29,364 bases of DNA from CAZWBR01 sp964404205 (GTDB lineage Bacteria > Bacteroidota > Bacteroidia > Bacteroidales > Prolixibacteraceae), in assembly GCA_964404205.1 (NCBI GenBank), contig CAYOJD010000026.1:1-29364 (forward strand), given 5' to 3'. Positions 7,932-16,651 of the stretch are shown here, in pieces. The notes below the pieces were generated by a model. It was not told where the DNA came from. It ran no database searches and was given only the letters and a program-made list of their open reading frames with translations. The translations under genes were made by a program, and so were the position numbers. The stretch's first letter is position 1, and each line of letters begins with the position of its first letter.

Positions 7932-8597
7932 CTAAATGTAATATTCGATATTATCAATCCAGCCCGATTTAATGGCATGGATAATCAGTTCTGAGGCATT
8001 GGAAACTTCTATCTTCCTGAAGATATTTTTGCGATGGGTGTTTACCGTATGGTAACTGATGTTTCGCCTGCCAGCTATCTCTTTTGTCGTTAAGCCACCG
8101 GCAATCAATTTCACAATCTCCATCTCTGAAACCGTAAGGGTTTTGCTTTCGTCGGCCGGTTGCTTATTATCGGCCGGGTAGAGGAACTGTTCAAGTATCT
8201 CGTCGGAATAAAACTTGCGCCCTTTTACCGAAGCCTCAATAGCATCAAAGAAATCGATCTCATTGGTCCACTTGCTGATAATATTCTTTATTCCCAATCT
8301 GGTCAATCCAGAAAACTCAGCTTTCCCAATTGTGTTGGAAAGAATCAGGCAGGCCATATTCGGATATTTCAACCGGATATCTTTAAGATCGTCAATCGTC
8401 CCGTAATCGATTCCGGTTATATCAGTAATCAACAAATCGCAATGTGCCGTACCGAGTAATGCCGTAAGCTCACTGTGCGTTGAAACAGCCCCGGCAATGG
8501 CAAAACGATCGTCCCTGCCAATAATGCTTTTCAGCGCTTCGACAATAAGGTACTGCGAATCTGCAATGACAATCCGACAAACTTTATTTCGGTTCAT
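7932..8597 (-). CDS. NarL/LuxR-type response regulator, orphan
   Basis: A 221-residue two-domain regulator. The receiver domain (about 8-125) has acidic D13, phospho-acceptor D59 in LITDITG, and a lysine in the IISKW position. The C-terminal GerE/LuxR helix-turn-helix (about 153-212) reads LTVSEMEIVKLIAGGLTTKEIA...ISYHTVNTHRKNIFRKI. Only one acidic residue is seen in the N-terminal pocket where two are usual (ADSQ instead of DD/ED), which may change metal binding. No sensor kinase gene is adjacent, so its partner and target genes are unknown. It is transcribed alone, opposite to the GNAT gene. Confidence 0.88.
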   Translation of the reverse strand: MNRNKVCRIVIADSQYLIVEALKSIIGRDDRFAIAGAVSTHSELTALLGTAHCDLLITDITGIDYGTIDDLKDIRLKYPNMACLILSNTIGKAEFSGLTRLGIKNIISKWTNEIDFFDAIEASVKGRKFYSDEILEQFLYPADNKQPADESKTLTVSEMEIVKLIAGGLTTKEIAGRRNISYHTVNTHRKNIFRKIEVSNASELIIHAIKSGWIDNIEYYI

Positions 8598-8820
8598 AGA
8601 ATCATTTCAAAAAATATTATTTACTGGCCTGCGGGCAAGTCGAAAAAACATTTGCATCGGTTGCCGTGCTCGGTTACAACCGGCGGAGGATTTTCCTGGG
8701 TACATCGAAACGATCCGGGAAGGATAGCGGGAGGTTGTAATGCAACAATATCAAAGGTTAAACAAAAGTACAGGTGCCCGTCGGACACGCTTGTACTTTA
8801 TTCAACTTTTTCGTTTCAAC
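8598..8820. other. intergenic region between response regulator and PLP enzyme genes
   Basis: Contains the terminator of the PLP-enzyme gene (8765-8799) and, on the minus strand, the upstream region of the response regulator. I see no clear TAnnTTTG promoter with correct spacing and no small ORF that I can support. Confidence 0.4.
8765..8799 (-). terminator. terminator of the cystathionine gamma-lyase-like gene
   Basis: AAAGTACA/TGTACTTT arms (8765-8772 and 8792-8799) enclose a second stem GTGTCC/GGGCAC with one G-U pair. On the minus strand it is followed by TTTGTTT. It lies about 20 nt after the stop codon. Confidence 0.7.
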
Positions 8821-9999
8821 CTATCCAATAACAACCTGGGCAAAAGCCTGTTCAAGGTCGTTCTGAAGATCTTCTACATCTTCGACTCCTATCGAAACAC
8901 GAATGAGTGAATCTTTGATACCAGCCTGCTCGCGTTCCTGTTGGGTAATCGATGAGTGGGTCATCAGTGCCGGATGTTCAATCAACGATTCGACCCCTCC
9001 CAAACTTTCGGCCAGGGTAAAGAGTTCGAGATGCTCAAGAAACTGAATGGCCTCCTTTTCTCCCCCTTTGATTTCGAACGAAATCATTCCACCAAAACCA
9101 CTTGCCTGTCTCACATTAAGCTCGTATTGCCGATGGCTTGGCAAACCGGGATAATAAACTCGGCTCACTTTCGGGTGGGTCTCGAGGTATTGCGCAATTG
9201 CCAGCGCATTCGACTGATGTTTTTCCATCCTGAGTGACAGGGTTTTTAAACCTCGCAGCACCAAATAGCAGTCGAATGGCGAAGGGACAACGCCAAGCGA
9301 ATTTTGGTTGAACTTCAGTTTCTCGTAGATATCTTTATCATTCAACATAATTGCTCCTCCAATCACATCGCTGTGACCGGCAATATATTTGGTAATACTG
9401 TGTACCACGATATCGGCACCCAACAACGCAGGGTTCTGGAAATAGGGCGACAAGAAAGTATTGTCAACAATTACCAAAATGCCGTGTCGATGGGCCAATT
9501 CAGCGACAGCTTGGATATCGCACACTTTGAGCAGCGGATTGGTTGGTGTTTCCAACCAGATAAATTTGGTTGCAGGGGTTATCGTCTCCTCGAGCAACAG
9601 CAAATTGGTAACATCGATCAAGTTTACCGAAAGGTTAAACTTCTCTTTCCATTGGTTGAACAACCGTTTAGTCCCACCATACAAATCGTCGAAACCGATA
9701 ATATGGTCACCGGGGTTAAGCAATGTGAAGAGCAGGGTTGCTTCGGCTGCAAGGCCTGAAGCAAAGCCGAGGCCATAGCTGGTCTTTTCGAGCGATGCAT
9801 ATCGTTTCTCGAGTGCAAACCGGGTAGGGTTATCGCAACGCGAATATTGAAAATAGCCCGGGCTTTTCACCTCTTTTCGTGCATAGGTCGATGAAAGATA
9901 GATGGGGGCAACTACTTCGCTATTGCTGCCTTCTAAAAACCGGGGTTTCTCGCCGACATGTATCGATCGGGTGTTGAATGAGTATTTCAATTCGTCCAT
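8821..9999 (-). CDS. cystathionine gamma-lyase / gamma-synthase family PLP enzyme
   Basis: A trans-sulfuration enzyme of 392 residues, full length for the Cys/Met metabolism PLP family. The PLP-binding lysine is K204 in SITKYIAGHSDVIGG. YSRCDNPTR (near 52-60) and DNTFLSPYFQNP (about 179-190) are family landmarks. The C-terminal LAESLGGVESLIEHPALMTH carries a glutamate at the position that in cystathionine gamma-lyases is linked to substrate choice, so cleavage of cystathionine to cysteine is my first guess. Gamma-synthase or methionine gamma-lyase activity cannot be excluded. It is a single-gene unit with its own terminator. Its 284-nt leader is organised like that of the susC operon (see the leader ORF and inverted-repeat entries), suggesting control by sulfur amino acid supply. 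Confidence 0.88.
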   Translation of the reverse strand: MDELKYSFNTRSIHVGEKPRFLEGSNSEVVAPIYLSSTYARKEVKSPGYFQYSRCDNPTRFALEKRYASLEKTSYGLGFASGLAAEATLLFTLLNPGDHIIGFDDLYGGTKRLFNQWKEKFNLSVNLIDVTNLLLLEETITPATKFIWLETPTNPLLKVCDIQAVAELAHRHGILVIVDNTFLSPYFQNPALLGADIVVHSITKYIAGHSDVIGGAIMLNDKDIYEKLKFNQNSLGVVPSPFDCYLVLRGLKTLSLRMEKHQSNALAIAQYLETHPKVSRVYYPGLPSHRQYELNVRQASGFGGMISFEIKGGEKEAIQFLEHLELFTLAESLGGVESLIEHPALMTHSSITQQEREQAGIKDSLIRVSIGVEDVEDLQNDLEQAFAQVVIG

Positions 10000-10131
10000 A
10001 AGTAAAAAATATTAATAATTGATTTCTAAACTATCCGATTATCATTTAATTATGCATTAAGCCGTCGTTCTTTAACCGAACATAAGAAGCTTTAAGCAAA
10101 TCAGTATACAATATTATTGGGGGTGAAAATA

Positions 10132-10227
10132 TCAGATGCGCATGCGCATTCGCATCGACACAGAGAACGGCTGCACCTTCAACGTGAAAAAAGAGCCAAC
10201 CTGCACCCGAGGTAGGGTACCGGTCAT
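10132..10227 (-). CDS. putative Met-rich leader peptide upstream of the PLP enzyme gene
   Basis: A 31-codon ORF on the minus strand starts with ATG at 10227-10225 (MTGTLPRVQV...) and ends ...SVSMRMRMRI before TGA. Four of its last eight codons for residues before the stop are Met-Arg alternations. The end matches the end of the leader ORF of the susC operon in the same frame (RMRM, then C or R, then I). It lies about 50 nt downstream of the predicted transcript start and 133 nt before the gene. I infer a sensing leader peptide for methionine or charged tRNA-Met supply; there is no classical U-run attenuator after it, so control could be translational. A chance ORF is possible. Confidence 0.4.
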   Translation of the reverse strand: MTGTLPRVQVGSFFTLKVQPFSVSMRMRMRI

Positions 10228-10282
10228 TCGGAGCGAATTATGGGTTGGCGCGACTACTTTCATCTTTTACAATTACGGAGGG

Positions 10283-10290
10283 CAAATCTA
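10283..10290 (-). promoter_or_regulatory. -7 box of the PLP-enzyme gene promoter
   Basis: On the minus strand TAGATTTG matches TAnnTTTG exactly. There is no TTTG at -33; instead the inverted repeat at 10312-10329 ends 21 bp upstream, where a -33 contact would be. This suggests an activator- or repressor-governed promoter. The predicted start of transcription is near 10276. Confidence 0.5.
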
Positions 10291-10311
10291 TGCAACTATT
10301 TTTACCTGCAC

Positions 10312-10329
10312 ATACCTATTAATAGGTAT
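10312..10329. promoter_or_regulatory. 18-bp palindromic operator, ATACC-N8-GGTAT
   Basis: ATACCTATTAATAGGTAT is a perfect palindrome. A second ATACC-N8-GGTAT with the same arm sequence and spacing sits at 16765-16782 upstream of the susC operon. In both places it lies 21-22 bp upstream of a -7 box on the minus strand. The cognate regulator is unknown; an Rrf2- or other dimeric regulator would fit the geometry. Confidence 0.55.
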
Positions 10330-10402
10330 ATTTTGCAACCATTTTCAGGGCTATTTACGCAATCTACGGCAAAAAGGTTTGAAAAAAAGTTGAATATTCC
10401 GT

Positions 10403-10447
10403 TAAAAAAGAGGCGGGCCGAAACTTCCGATTGAAGTCTCAGCCCGC
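10403..10447 (-). terminator. terminator of the susC-susD-tlpA operon
   Basis: Long hairpin: GCGGGC (10413-10418) pairs with GCCCGC (10442-10447), with an inner stem GAaACTTC/GAAGTcTC. On the minus strand it is followed by CTCTTTTTTAAC. It lies 28 nt after the stop of the TlpA-like gene. Confidence 0.85.
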
Positions 10448-10474
10448 TAAATACTATATTTCAACGATTTAAAA

Positions 10475-11707
10475 TTATTCTTCAACCAACAACGTATCGA
10501 CCAAACGATTAAACTCACCCTTGAAATCTTCATAGAATTTGCCCGTTGCAGGGCCGCTAAACCCGGTATGTACTTTACGAACAGCGCCTTTTTTATCGAT
10601 AAAGATAGTAGTTGGGAAAGCCGCTATCCCATTCAAGGCAGGAAGTGCCTTAGAGGCTGAATCGGTTCCCGACTGACCGGCAAATAGAATCTGATATTGA
10701 ATATCGAATCGCTCAATCAACCTGGTCAAGGTACGTTTGGCAAAGTCAAAATCGTTTTTTCTTTCGAAAGCCAATCCGAGAATCTCTACCCCACGTTTGC
10801 GATTCTCTTTGTACCATGGTGACAGAAAGGCCGCTTCGTCGAGGCAGTTTGGACACCAGCTGCCGAGTATTGAAACGATTACAACTTTACCTTTGTAACG
10901 ACTGTCAGCAAGTGAAACAGGATTGCCATCGAGATTGGGGAACGAAAAATCAAGTGTGGTAAACCCTTCTTTTAGTGCCGAGAGCCCGTACGGGTCGGCA
11001 AGAGCGGCTGAAGGGTTCCGTCGGCCTTCAATTTTCACACTTCGCCTGGGTGTAACAAACGCCCCAACAAAAGTAGAGTCAGAAGTAAACTCCCCTTCGA
11101 CCAGATAAGGCGATGAACCACTAAAAGCTGAGAGTTGAAATCTCTTCCCGTAAACCACCCCTTCGAGAAAACGGTAATCGCCACTGTTGGTCAGGATAGA
11201 ACCGGTCAGCAGGTTCTCCCGCTGTTCGAAAATACCAACTGTATGATTGGGGTGGTCGGGGTTCAACATTTCAATATCCCATGTGCCACCAAGCGAAAAC
11301 TGCGGGATTTCAGCTACGGTCAGAAATCTTTGGGACTGACCCCACTGTGCCTTAAATGGGATACCTTTATCGGGCTTTTCGGCCGTTAACCTGATAAATC
11401 GTCCATCGATACGATTGTCCAGAAGTTTCCCGGTCAGCACTGCATCATAAAGATCAACGGGGATAGTAACCGAGTCGTTCCTATAGGTTATTTTTCCTAA
11501 CGGGAACCGCTCTTCACCGTTTATCAGCGAAACGGACAGACTATCGGGGCTGGAACCTTTTACTTCGAAAATAAAAGGAATTTCGTTACTCTCCAGGTCA
11601 AAAACGCCTCGCCATACTCCTTCTTTCAAAGTTGAGTTACCCGAATTACAGGATATCAACAATAAAGTTACGACTACACCGGCTATCAAACATCGGATGT
11701 TTTTCAT
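10475..11707 (-). CDS. TlpA-like thioredoxin-fold lipoprotein (thiol-disulfide oxidoreductase)
   Basis: A 410-residue exported lipoprotein. The signal peptide ends in LLISC with lipid-anchor Cys20. An N-terminal beta-rich domain (about 25-245) of the kind seen in Bacteroidota TlpA homologues precedes the thioredoxin domain (about 250-405). The redox motif is W284-C285-P-N-C288, and the cis-proline motif is AAFPTTIF. It is expected to reduce or exchange disulfides in the periplasm. It is the third gene of a minus-strand operon after SusC and SusD, with a 111-nt spacer from susD. A thiol oxidoreductase next to an uptake pair suggests import of a sulfur- or thiol-bearing compound, or maturation of the transporter; both are inference. 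Confidence 0.88.
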   Translation of the reverse strand: MKNIRCLIAGVVVTLLLISCNSGNSTLKEGVWRGVFDLESNEIPFIFEVKGSSPDSLSVSLINGEERFPLGKITYRNDSVTIPVDLYDAVLTGKLLDNRIDGRFIRLTAEKPDKGIPFKAQWGQSQRFLTVAEIPQFSLGGTWDIEMLNPDHPNHTVGIFEQRENLLTGSILTNSGDYRFLEGVVYGKRFQLSAFSGSSPYLVEGEFTSDSTFVGAFVTPRRSVKIEGRRNPSAALADPYGLSALKEGFTTLDFSFPNLDGNPVSLADSRYKGKVVIVSILGSWCPNCLDEAAFLSPWYKENRKRGVEILGLAFERKNDFDFAKRTLTRLIERFDIQYQILFAGQSGTDSASKALPALNGIAAFPTTIFIDKKGAVRKVHTGFSGPATGKFYEDFKGEFNRLVDTLLVEE

Positions 11708-11818
11708 TGCTGCATATTTAATTTGACGATTGTCAGAACAAATCGTGAAGTTGAGAATCGAAAGCCGAAGCTACCAAATCTGCCGGGCAATTGAAAACAA
11801 CTTCGACGATTTTAATAC

Positions 11819-13246
11819 TTAGTTGATATCGAACCAAAGCTTTGTTATAAGGGCATCAGTTCCCTGACGGGCGACAGCAGCTTTGTAACTTTTCGCATTC
11901 AGCGATTGCTCGCTCCCCGGATAAAGATAGCGGACAGGCATCTTGCCGTCAAGTGTACCAGCAACAGCAGGAAGCAATTGCGGGTAATCGAGGCGACGCC
12001 ATTCGGCAAAGGCTTCGAGCCCCTGTCCAAACAGTGCAATCCACTTTTGTACACCAATTGACTGACGGAAATTGGCCGGATTGTATTGAACAGCCGGTTG
12101 GGCCAGATAAGCCGTAATTGTTGCACTGTTGCTTATTCCAAACTGATTGAGCGATGCTGTAATCGCCTGGTTATAAAGCGACGCTGCATCCTCAGCTGTA
12201 AACCCCCTTGCCGCTGCTTCGGCACGGGCAAACAGGACTTCGGCAGGCGATATGATAACAGCCGGGGTTTGAGGGGTTGTAAAATAACTGCCCAATTTCG
12301 ATGTCTTAGAGAACCCTAGGGCGCTTGCCCCGCTATTGGTCAACCCATTAGGCACACCAATATATACTTCGGGAGTCGCCGATTCAGTTTTATTGGCAAA
12401 AATGGGTAATCGTGGGTCATTCAGTGATTTCAATGTTTCGACAATACTCTTGCTGACACGATAATCGTCGCGGGTTTCGAAAAAGAGTGCAATCGGGTTT
12501 TGATTGGGCGATGTAAGATAGACCAATTGAGCAATATCGCCACTTCCTATCAACTCGGCAACGGGTATCTCCAGAATAGTTTGCCTTGCTTTCTCGGGCG
12601 CTCTGTCGGCAATACGCAGTGCAATCCGATAGCGAAGCGAATGGGCAAATTTTTTCCAGCGGGTAAGATTTCCAGAGTAGATTAAATCGCCAGTGACGGC
12701 TTTTTGCGCAGGGTCAAGAAGAGCAGCCGCACTTTTCAGTTCGTCAAGCAGGCCATAGTAAACATCCTGCTGGGCATCGTAAGCCGGAGTAATATGGTTA
12801 TCAATATCAATGGCTTCGCTGTAGGGTATATCGCCATAAGCATCGGTAAGCAATAAAAAGATCCATGAGCGAAATATTGTGGCAACAGCCTTATAATTGG
12901 GACTGTTCTCATTTTCACCAATCTTTATCACTTCATTCAAATCTCTAAGCCCTTGCGAGTAAAAACTTTTCCACGGGCTTTCGAATGTTGTGGTCGATGC
13001 AATGTAGCGATCAATCTCGGTATATTGAATCTTTGCCACATGTTGAGCAAAAAGCAATGTCCCGTCGAGGTTATTGGTCGTTCCCCAGTAGGTATCAACA
13101 GATGATTTTATCGCATTGCTCAACAAATATTCTGGTTGCGCAACTTGCGCCTCATTCGGATTAAGATTGGTCTCCTGCAAATCGTCGACACACGAGACAA
13201 TTAAAAGTGCAATGAGAAGAAAAGATATTATTTTATTAATTTTCAT
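11819..13246 (-). CDS. SusD/RagB-family outer-membrane lipoprotein (SusD-like_2 type)
   Basis: A 475-residue substrate-binding lipoprotein that caps a SusC channel. The lipobox is LLIVSC (Cys about residue 19). After it come the typical N-terminal segment NLNPNEAQVAQPEYLLSNAI and alpha-helical TPR-like repeats, with RWKKFAHSLRYRIALRIAD in the mid region. The C-terminal QKWIALFGQGLEAFAEWRRLDYPQLLP and RYLYPGSEQ are classic SusD markers. It follows susC by 19 nt. The ligand is not visible in sequence; no glycosidase or other polysaccharide-degrading gene is nearby, so this is not an ordinary polysaccharide utilisation locus. Peptide or sulfur-compound uptake is possible. Confidence 0.92.
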   Translation of the reverse strand: MKINKIISFLLIALLIVSCVDDLQETNLNPNEAQVAQPEYLLSNAIKSSVDTYWGTTNNLDGTLLFAQHVAKIQYTEIDRYIASTTTFESPWKSFYSQGLRDLNEVIKIGENENSPNYKAVATIFRSWIFLLLTDAYGDIPYSEAIDIDNHITPAYDAQQDVYYGLLDELKSAAALLDPAQKAVTGDLIYSGNLTRWKKFAHSLRYRIALRIADRAPEKARQTILEIPVAELIGSGDIAQLVYLTSPNQNPIALFFETRDDYRVSKSIVETLKSLNDPRLPIFANKTESATPEVYIGVPNGLTNSGASALGFSKTSKLGSYFTTPQTPAVIISPAEVLFARAEAAARGFTAEDAASLYNQAITASLNQFGISNSATITAYLAQPAVQYNPANFRQSIGVQKWIALFGQGLEAFAEWRRLDYPQLLPAVAGTLDGKMPVRYLYPGSEQSLNAKSYKAAVARQGTDALITKLWFDIN

Positions 13247-13265
13247 GACAATCAGTGTTTTAACA

Positions 13266-16200
13266 TTAGAAATTAAGGTTTACGCTGAAGCCGTAACTTC
13301 GGGTTGATGGTAACTGAAGGCTCTCCAACCCTTGTCCGTTTCCCGTATTATAAGCTGTTTCGGGATCGATATGTGGAACATTTTTGTGAAGGATCCATAG
13401 ATCGCGACCCACAAGTGCCACATTGACGGATTGCGCACCAATCACTTCTACCCATTGCTTCGGAAGGTTATAACCAATGCTGATTTCGCGAAACTTGACA
13501 AACGAGGCATCGTAGACACTCGATTCAGCAATATTCCGAAACGACTTCCAATAAGTCTGTGCAGGCAAAATGGTTGTGTTGGCCGTTCCATCCTGTTTCA
13601 CCCCTTCGAAAATTATCCCGTCGTGATAAACCACTTCGTTGTTCGGAGCAGAAGCAGCATGCGAAGGCAACTGTACGGGCAAACCAGTTTTAACATTCCC
13701 AGAATAATAGTAAGGCAAGCCCCCGTTTTCCTCATCGCGTCCCCTGAGCGTTTCAGCCAAAACGCCGGTATAGGTTGCTGTCGAATTGGTTCCCGAATAT
13801 AGAGAACCTCCAATCTTAGCATCAATCAGGAAACTCAGGTTGAAATTTTTATAGGTAAATGAGTTGGTTATCCCTCCAATCCAGTCGGGCTGAAATGAAC
13901 CAAAAAATTGGTTTGTCGAATTGGCTTCCGGAAGGCCGTTCGCTTTCACCAGAATGTCGCCATTATCGTTCCGTTTGAAAGCTGTGCCAAATAATGTCCC
14001 GTAAGGTTTGCCAATGGCAGCCAGCACCTGAACCCCACTATTGGCAATACGATAAGCTGTTAGCAACCCGTCTTTATCCAACTCGAGCACTTTACTGCGG
14101 TTTAGCGAGAAATTGGCGGCCACCTCCCACGTTAACCCATTAGGAATCTTAACCGGAGAAAAGGTCAACTGGGCCTCGAAACCTTTGTTGCTGATTTTAC
14201 CGGCGTTGAGCAGTTTGGAATTGTAACCCGTAGCCGGACTGACATCGACATTGAGGATTTGATCTTTGCTGTTGGTGTTGTAATAATTCAAATCGAGTTG
14301 AACCCTGTTGTTGAATAACCCAACTTCAACTCCAATTTCTGAAGAGGTAGTCGTTTCGGGCCTGAGGCTCGAATTCAGCGATGCATCGGTTACAGTCAGT
14401 AACGGATTCGAACCGAACGGAGCATTGAACGGATAGGTATCGAGCAACTGATAGGGTGAAGCATCTTTACCTACTTTCGACCACCCTCCCCGTACTTTCA
14501 AAAACGAAAGGGCATTACTTTCGATTCCCAACAACTGGGTGACAATTATACTGGCATTGGCCGACGGATAGAAATAGGAATTGTTCCCTTCAGGTAATGT
14601 CGACGACCAGTCGTTTCGGGCGGTCAAATTCAGATAGGCATAACCTCGGAAGCCAATCTGCCCTGAAGCAAAAAGACTGTTTTTCTTTTGCCGGCTGTAG
14701 TAATTCGACGAGAGCAGCGGGTCGCGCGAGTTTGCCAATGTATAGACATCTTTTACAGCCAGCCTTGGTGCTTTCTGGTTATTTTCTTCGTAATAATTCG
14801 AGAGGAGGTTTCCGCCACCCAATATATCGACACTGATATCATCGGTTATCTTTTTCTTGTAATTCAGGGTCAATTCGATATTCCGTTCGTTCACGGTGTA
14901 CCCGATTTCCTGATAAGAACCAAAGGGAGTTCCATTCGTACCGTAAGCAATCCTGATTTTACGCCTGTCGTTGTAGTAATCGTTTCCAACCCTGAAATTG
15001 GCTGTAAAATCGTTCAGAAATTTATAATTCAAATTAACATTGCCAATTAAACGATCGCGGCGTTGCGAAACGGTATTTTCGTTAGCAATAAAATATAGAT
15101 TACTGTAATAGCTATTGTTCCAATTGATTAAATTACCATTGGCATCGCGGTAATTTTTTAACTGATTGATATCGACCTGCCGGCCAAACCATGCAAACTG
15201 AAGCATCGTACTGGTTGCCCTCCGTCCAAATGTGCCGGGAAGGTTATCTGAGCTGGTATTTACATAATTGATACCGGTGCTAAGTTCCAGATTGGGGAGA
15301 ATTTTATAACTGCTGTTAACACTGAACGAGTTCTTTTTCAACTCGGTATTGGGTAAGATACCGGTTTGGTTCGAATTATTGTACGAAAAGCGATAGTCGA
15401 ACTTTTCATCAGAACCTTTCACTGCAACACCATTGTCAAGTGTCCTTCCGGTTTCGAAGAAATCGCGGACATTATTGGGATGAGCAACAAACGGAACAGG
15501 AACGCCGTTGGAGAAGAACTGCGGAATTAAACGTCCATCCATCTTAGGGCCCCAACTTTCATCCACCCCGTCGTTGATGCCTCCTCCTTTACCATCGACA
15601 TACGAAAATGTGCCACCAGAGCCTTGTCCGTAACGATTTTGATACTCGGGCAATTCCAATATCGACTCAAAAGTGGTTTTAGAGTAAACACTTATTCCCA
15701 ATCTCTTCTGTCCGCGGCCGGTCTTGGTTTTGATTAGAATAACGCCACTGGCGGCTCGCGAGCCATAGAGTGCAGCAGCGTTGGGCCCTTTTAATACACT
15801 GATACTCTCAATATTTTCGCTATTGATATCTGATATTGCATTGGCAAAATCGCGCGAGGCATCTGAAGTCGTCAGTTGCGAGTTATCGACCGGTACGCCA
15901 TCGACGACAAAGAGAGGTTGGTTATTACCCGATATCGAAGTTTCGCCTCGTATAACAATTCTCGATGATCCCATGCTCCCTTGGCTGTTGGTGACATTCA
16001 CACCCGCAATTTTTCCGGCAAGCGAATTAATCAGATTGGTTTCCGGGACAGCCGAAATGGCTTCGGGTCTGACCTTTTGAACGGCATAACCCAAAGATTT
16101 CTTCTCCTTGTTGATACCAAGGGCTGTAATGACAATTTCGTTCAACTGTCCCTGGAGTTCACTCAACTCGACCCGAAGAGGGCTTTCATCTTTTAATGTA

Positions 16201-16451
16201 ATCGACTGCGATTCAAACCCAAGATAAGAAACAATAATAATTTCGCCCGAAGAAGCCGACAATGTAAAGTTTCCCTTAGCGTCGACCACCACACCATTGG
16301 TTGTTCCTTTTATCACGACGGTAGCCCCTACCAAAGGGGAGCCATCACTTTTCGAAAGTACGATTCCCCTGATATTAAGGTCACCGGCAAGTGAACTGAA
16401 GGGTATCAGCAATACCCATAAAATAAGAAGTAAAGCAATTTGTTTTTTCAT
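13266..16451 (-). CDS. SusC/RagA-family TonB-linked outer-membrane transporter
   Basis: A full-length 1061-residue protein. A signal peptide (MKKQIALLLILWVLLIPFSSLA) is followed by a carboxypeptidase-D regulatory-like domain (about 25-100: GIVLSKSDGSPLVGATVVIKG). The plug domain follows at about 110-240 with ETNLINSLAGKIAGVNV, RIVIRGETSISGNNQPLFVVDGVPVDN and ISVLKGPNAAALYGSRAASGVILIKTK. A long beta-barrel ends in the aromatic terminus YGFSVNLNF. It imports a ligand captured by the SusD partner, powered by TonB. It is the first gene of susC-susD-tlpA. Its long leader carries a Cys-rich short ORF and an inverted repeat shared with the PLP-enzyme gene, so expression is probably tied to sulfur amino acid status (inference). 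Confidence 0.95.
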   Translation of the reverse strand: MKKQIALLLILWVLLIPFSSLAGDLNIRGIVLSKSDGSPLVGATVVIKGTTNGVVVDAKGNFTLSASSGEIIIVSYLGFESQSITLKDESPLRVELSELQGQLNEIVITALGINKEKKSLGYAVQKVRPEAISAVPETNLINSLAGKIAGVNVTNSQGSMGSSRIVIRGETSISGNNQPLFVVDGVPVDNSQLTTSDASRDFANAISDINSENIESISVLKGPNAAALYGSRAASGVILIKTKTGRGQKRLGISVYSKTTFESILELPEYQNRYGQGSGGTFSYVDGKGGGINDGVDESWGPKMDGRLIPQFFSNGVPVPFVAHPNNVRDFFETGRTLDNGVAVKGSDEKFDYRFSYNNSNQTGILPNTELKKNSFSVNSSYKILPNLELSTGINYVNTSSDNLPGTFGRRATSTMLQFAWFGRQVDINQLKNYRDANGNLINWNNSYYSNLYFIANENTVSQRRDRLIGNVNLNYKFLNDFTANFRVGNDYYNDRRKIRIAYGTNGTPFGSYQEIGYTVNERNIELTLNYKKKITDDISVDILGGGNLLSNYYEENNQKAPRLAVKDVYTLANSRDPLLSSNYYSRQKKNSLFASGQIGFRGYAYLNLTARNDWSSTLPEGNNSYFYPSANASIIVTQLLGIESNALSFLKVRGGWSKVGKDASPYQLLDTYPFNAPFGSNPLLTVTDASLNSSLRPETTTSSEIGVEVGLFNNRVQLDLNYYNTNSKDQILNVDVSPATGYNSKLLNAGKISNKGFEAQLTFSPVKIPNGLTWEVAANFSLNRSKVLELDKDGLLTAYRIANSGVQVLAAIGKPYGTLFGTAFKRNDNGDILVKANGLPEANSTNQFFGSFQPDWIGGITNSFTYKNFNLSFLIDAKIGGSLYSGTNSTATYTGVLAETLRGRDEENGGLPYYYSGNVKTGLPVQLPSHAASAPNNEVVYHDGIIFEGVKQDGTANTTILPAQTYWKSFRNIAESSVYDASFVKFREISIGYNLPKQWVEVIGAQSVNVALVGRDLWILHKNVPHIDPETAYNTGNGQGLESLQLPSTRSYGFSVNLNF

Positions 16452-16485
16452 TTATTCATCAATTATTTAAAGGATTATCAACGAG

Positions 16486-16517
16486 ATTCAATGGTGCAAA
16501 AGCAGAGACCATTGAAT
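16486..16517 (-). promoter_or_regulatory. hairpin in the susC leader
   Basis: Perfect 10-bp stem ATTCAATGGT/ACCATTGAAT with a 12-nt loop, 34 nt upstream of the susC ATG. There is no U-run after it, so it is not a standard terminator. It may shape translation initiation or mRNA stability. Confidence 0.5.
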
Positions 16518-16594
16518 ATTTTCAGCTAATTTTTTAAGGAGATAAAACCGGAGCCTGACTTTTGGAGACAAGGCGATCGCAATTCCGGCTCAAT

Positions 16595-16651
16595 TTAACG
16601 GATGCACATTCGCATTCGGTCAAGAGGGAGGCAACAACCACAACAGCGCAT
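16595..16651 (-). CDS. putative Cys-rich leader peptide of the susC operon
   Basis: An 18-residue ORF on the minus strand reads MRCCGCCLPLDRMRMCIR. Five of 18 residues are Cys, four of them in five codons (TGT TGT GGT TGT TGC). The same frame is open to an earlier ATG at 16711, giving a 38-residue alternative. It lies 144 nt upstream of susC. Such Cys-codon clusters are a hallmark of ribosome-stalling leader peptides that sense cysteine. A partial stem (CCGGA with TCCGG, U-rich 3' side) follows but is weak. It ends in the RMRM(C)I motif shared with the leader ORF upstream of the PLP enzyme. Function is inferred. Confidence 0.5.
   Translation of the reverse strand: MRCCGCCLPLDRMRMCIR

Larger units (their letters stand above)
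10000..10474. other. leader region of the PLP-enzyme gene plus operon terminator
   Basis: Between the PLP-enzyme start and the tlpA stop. Contains the leader ORF (10132-10227), -7 box, palindrome and the terminator of the susC operon. The + strand frame over the leader looks coding but is antisense to it, and has no promoter or family. Confidence 0.5.

Noticed and set aside
10000..10140. known SAM riboswitch before the cystathionine lyase-like gene
   Set aside because: I could not find the conserved core of SAM-I or SAM-II type aptamers by eye.
10136..10393. + strand ORF of 85 codons starting ATGCGCATGCGC
   Set aside because: It is antisense to the leader region of the PLP-enzyme gene, has no family resemblance or promoter, and overlaps the conserved inverted repeat.
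16520..16595. classic transcription attenuator after the Cys-rich leader ORF
   Set aside because: A CCGGA/TCCGG pairing with a short U stretch exists, but the stem is imperfect and the U tract is interrupted, so I do not call a terminator.
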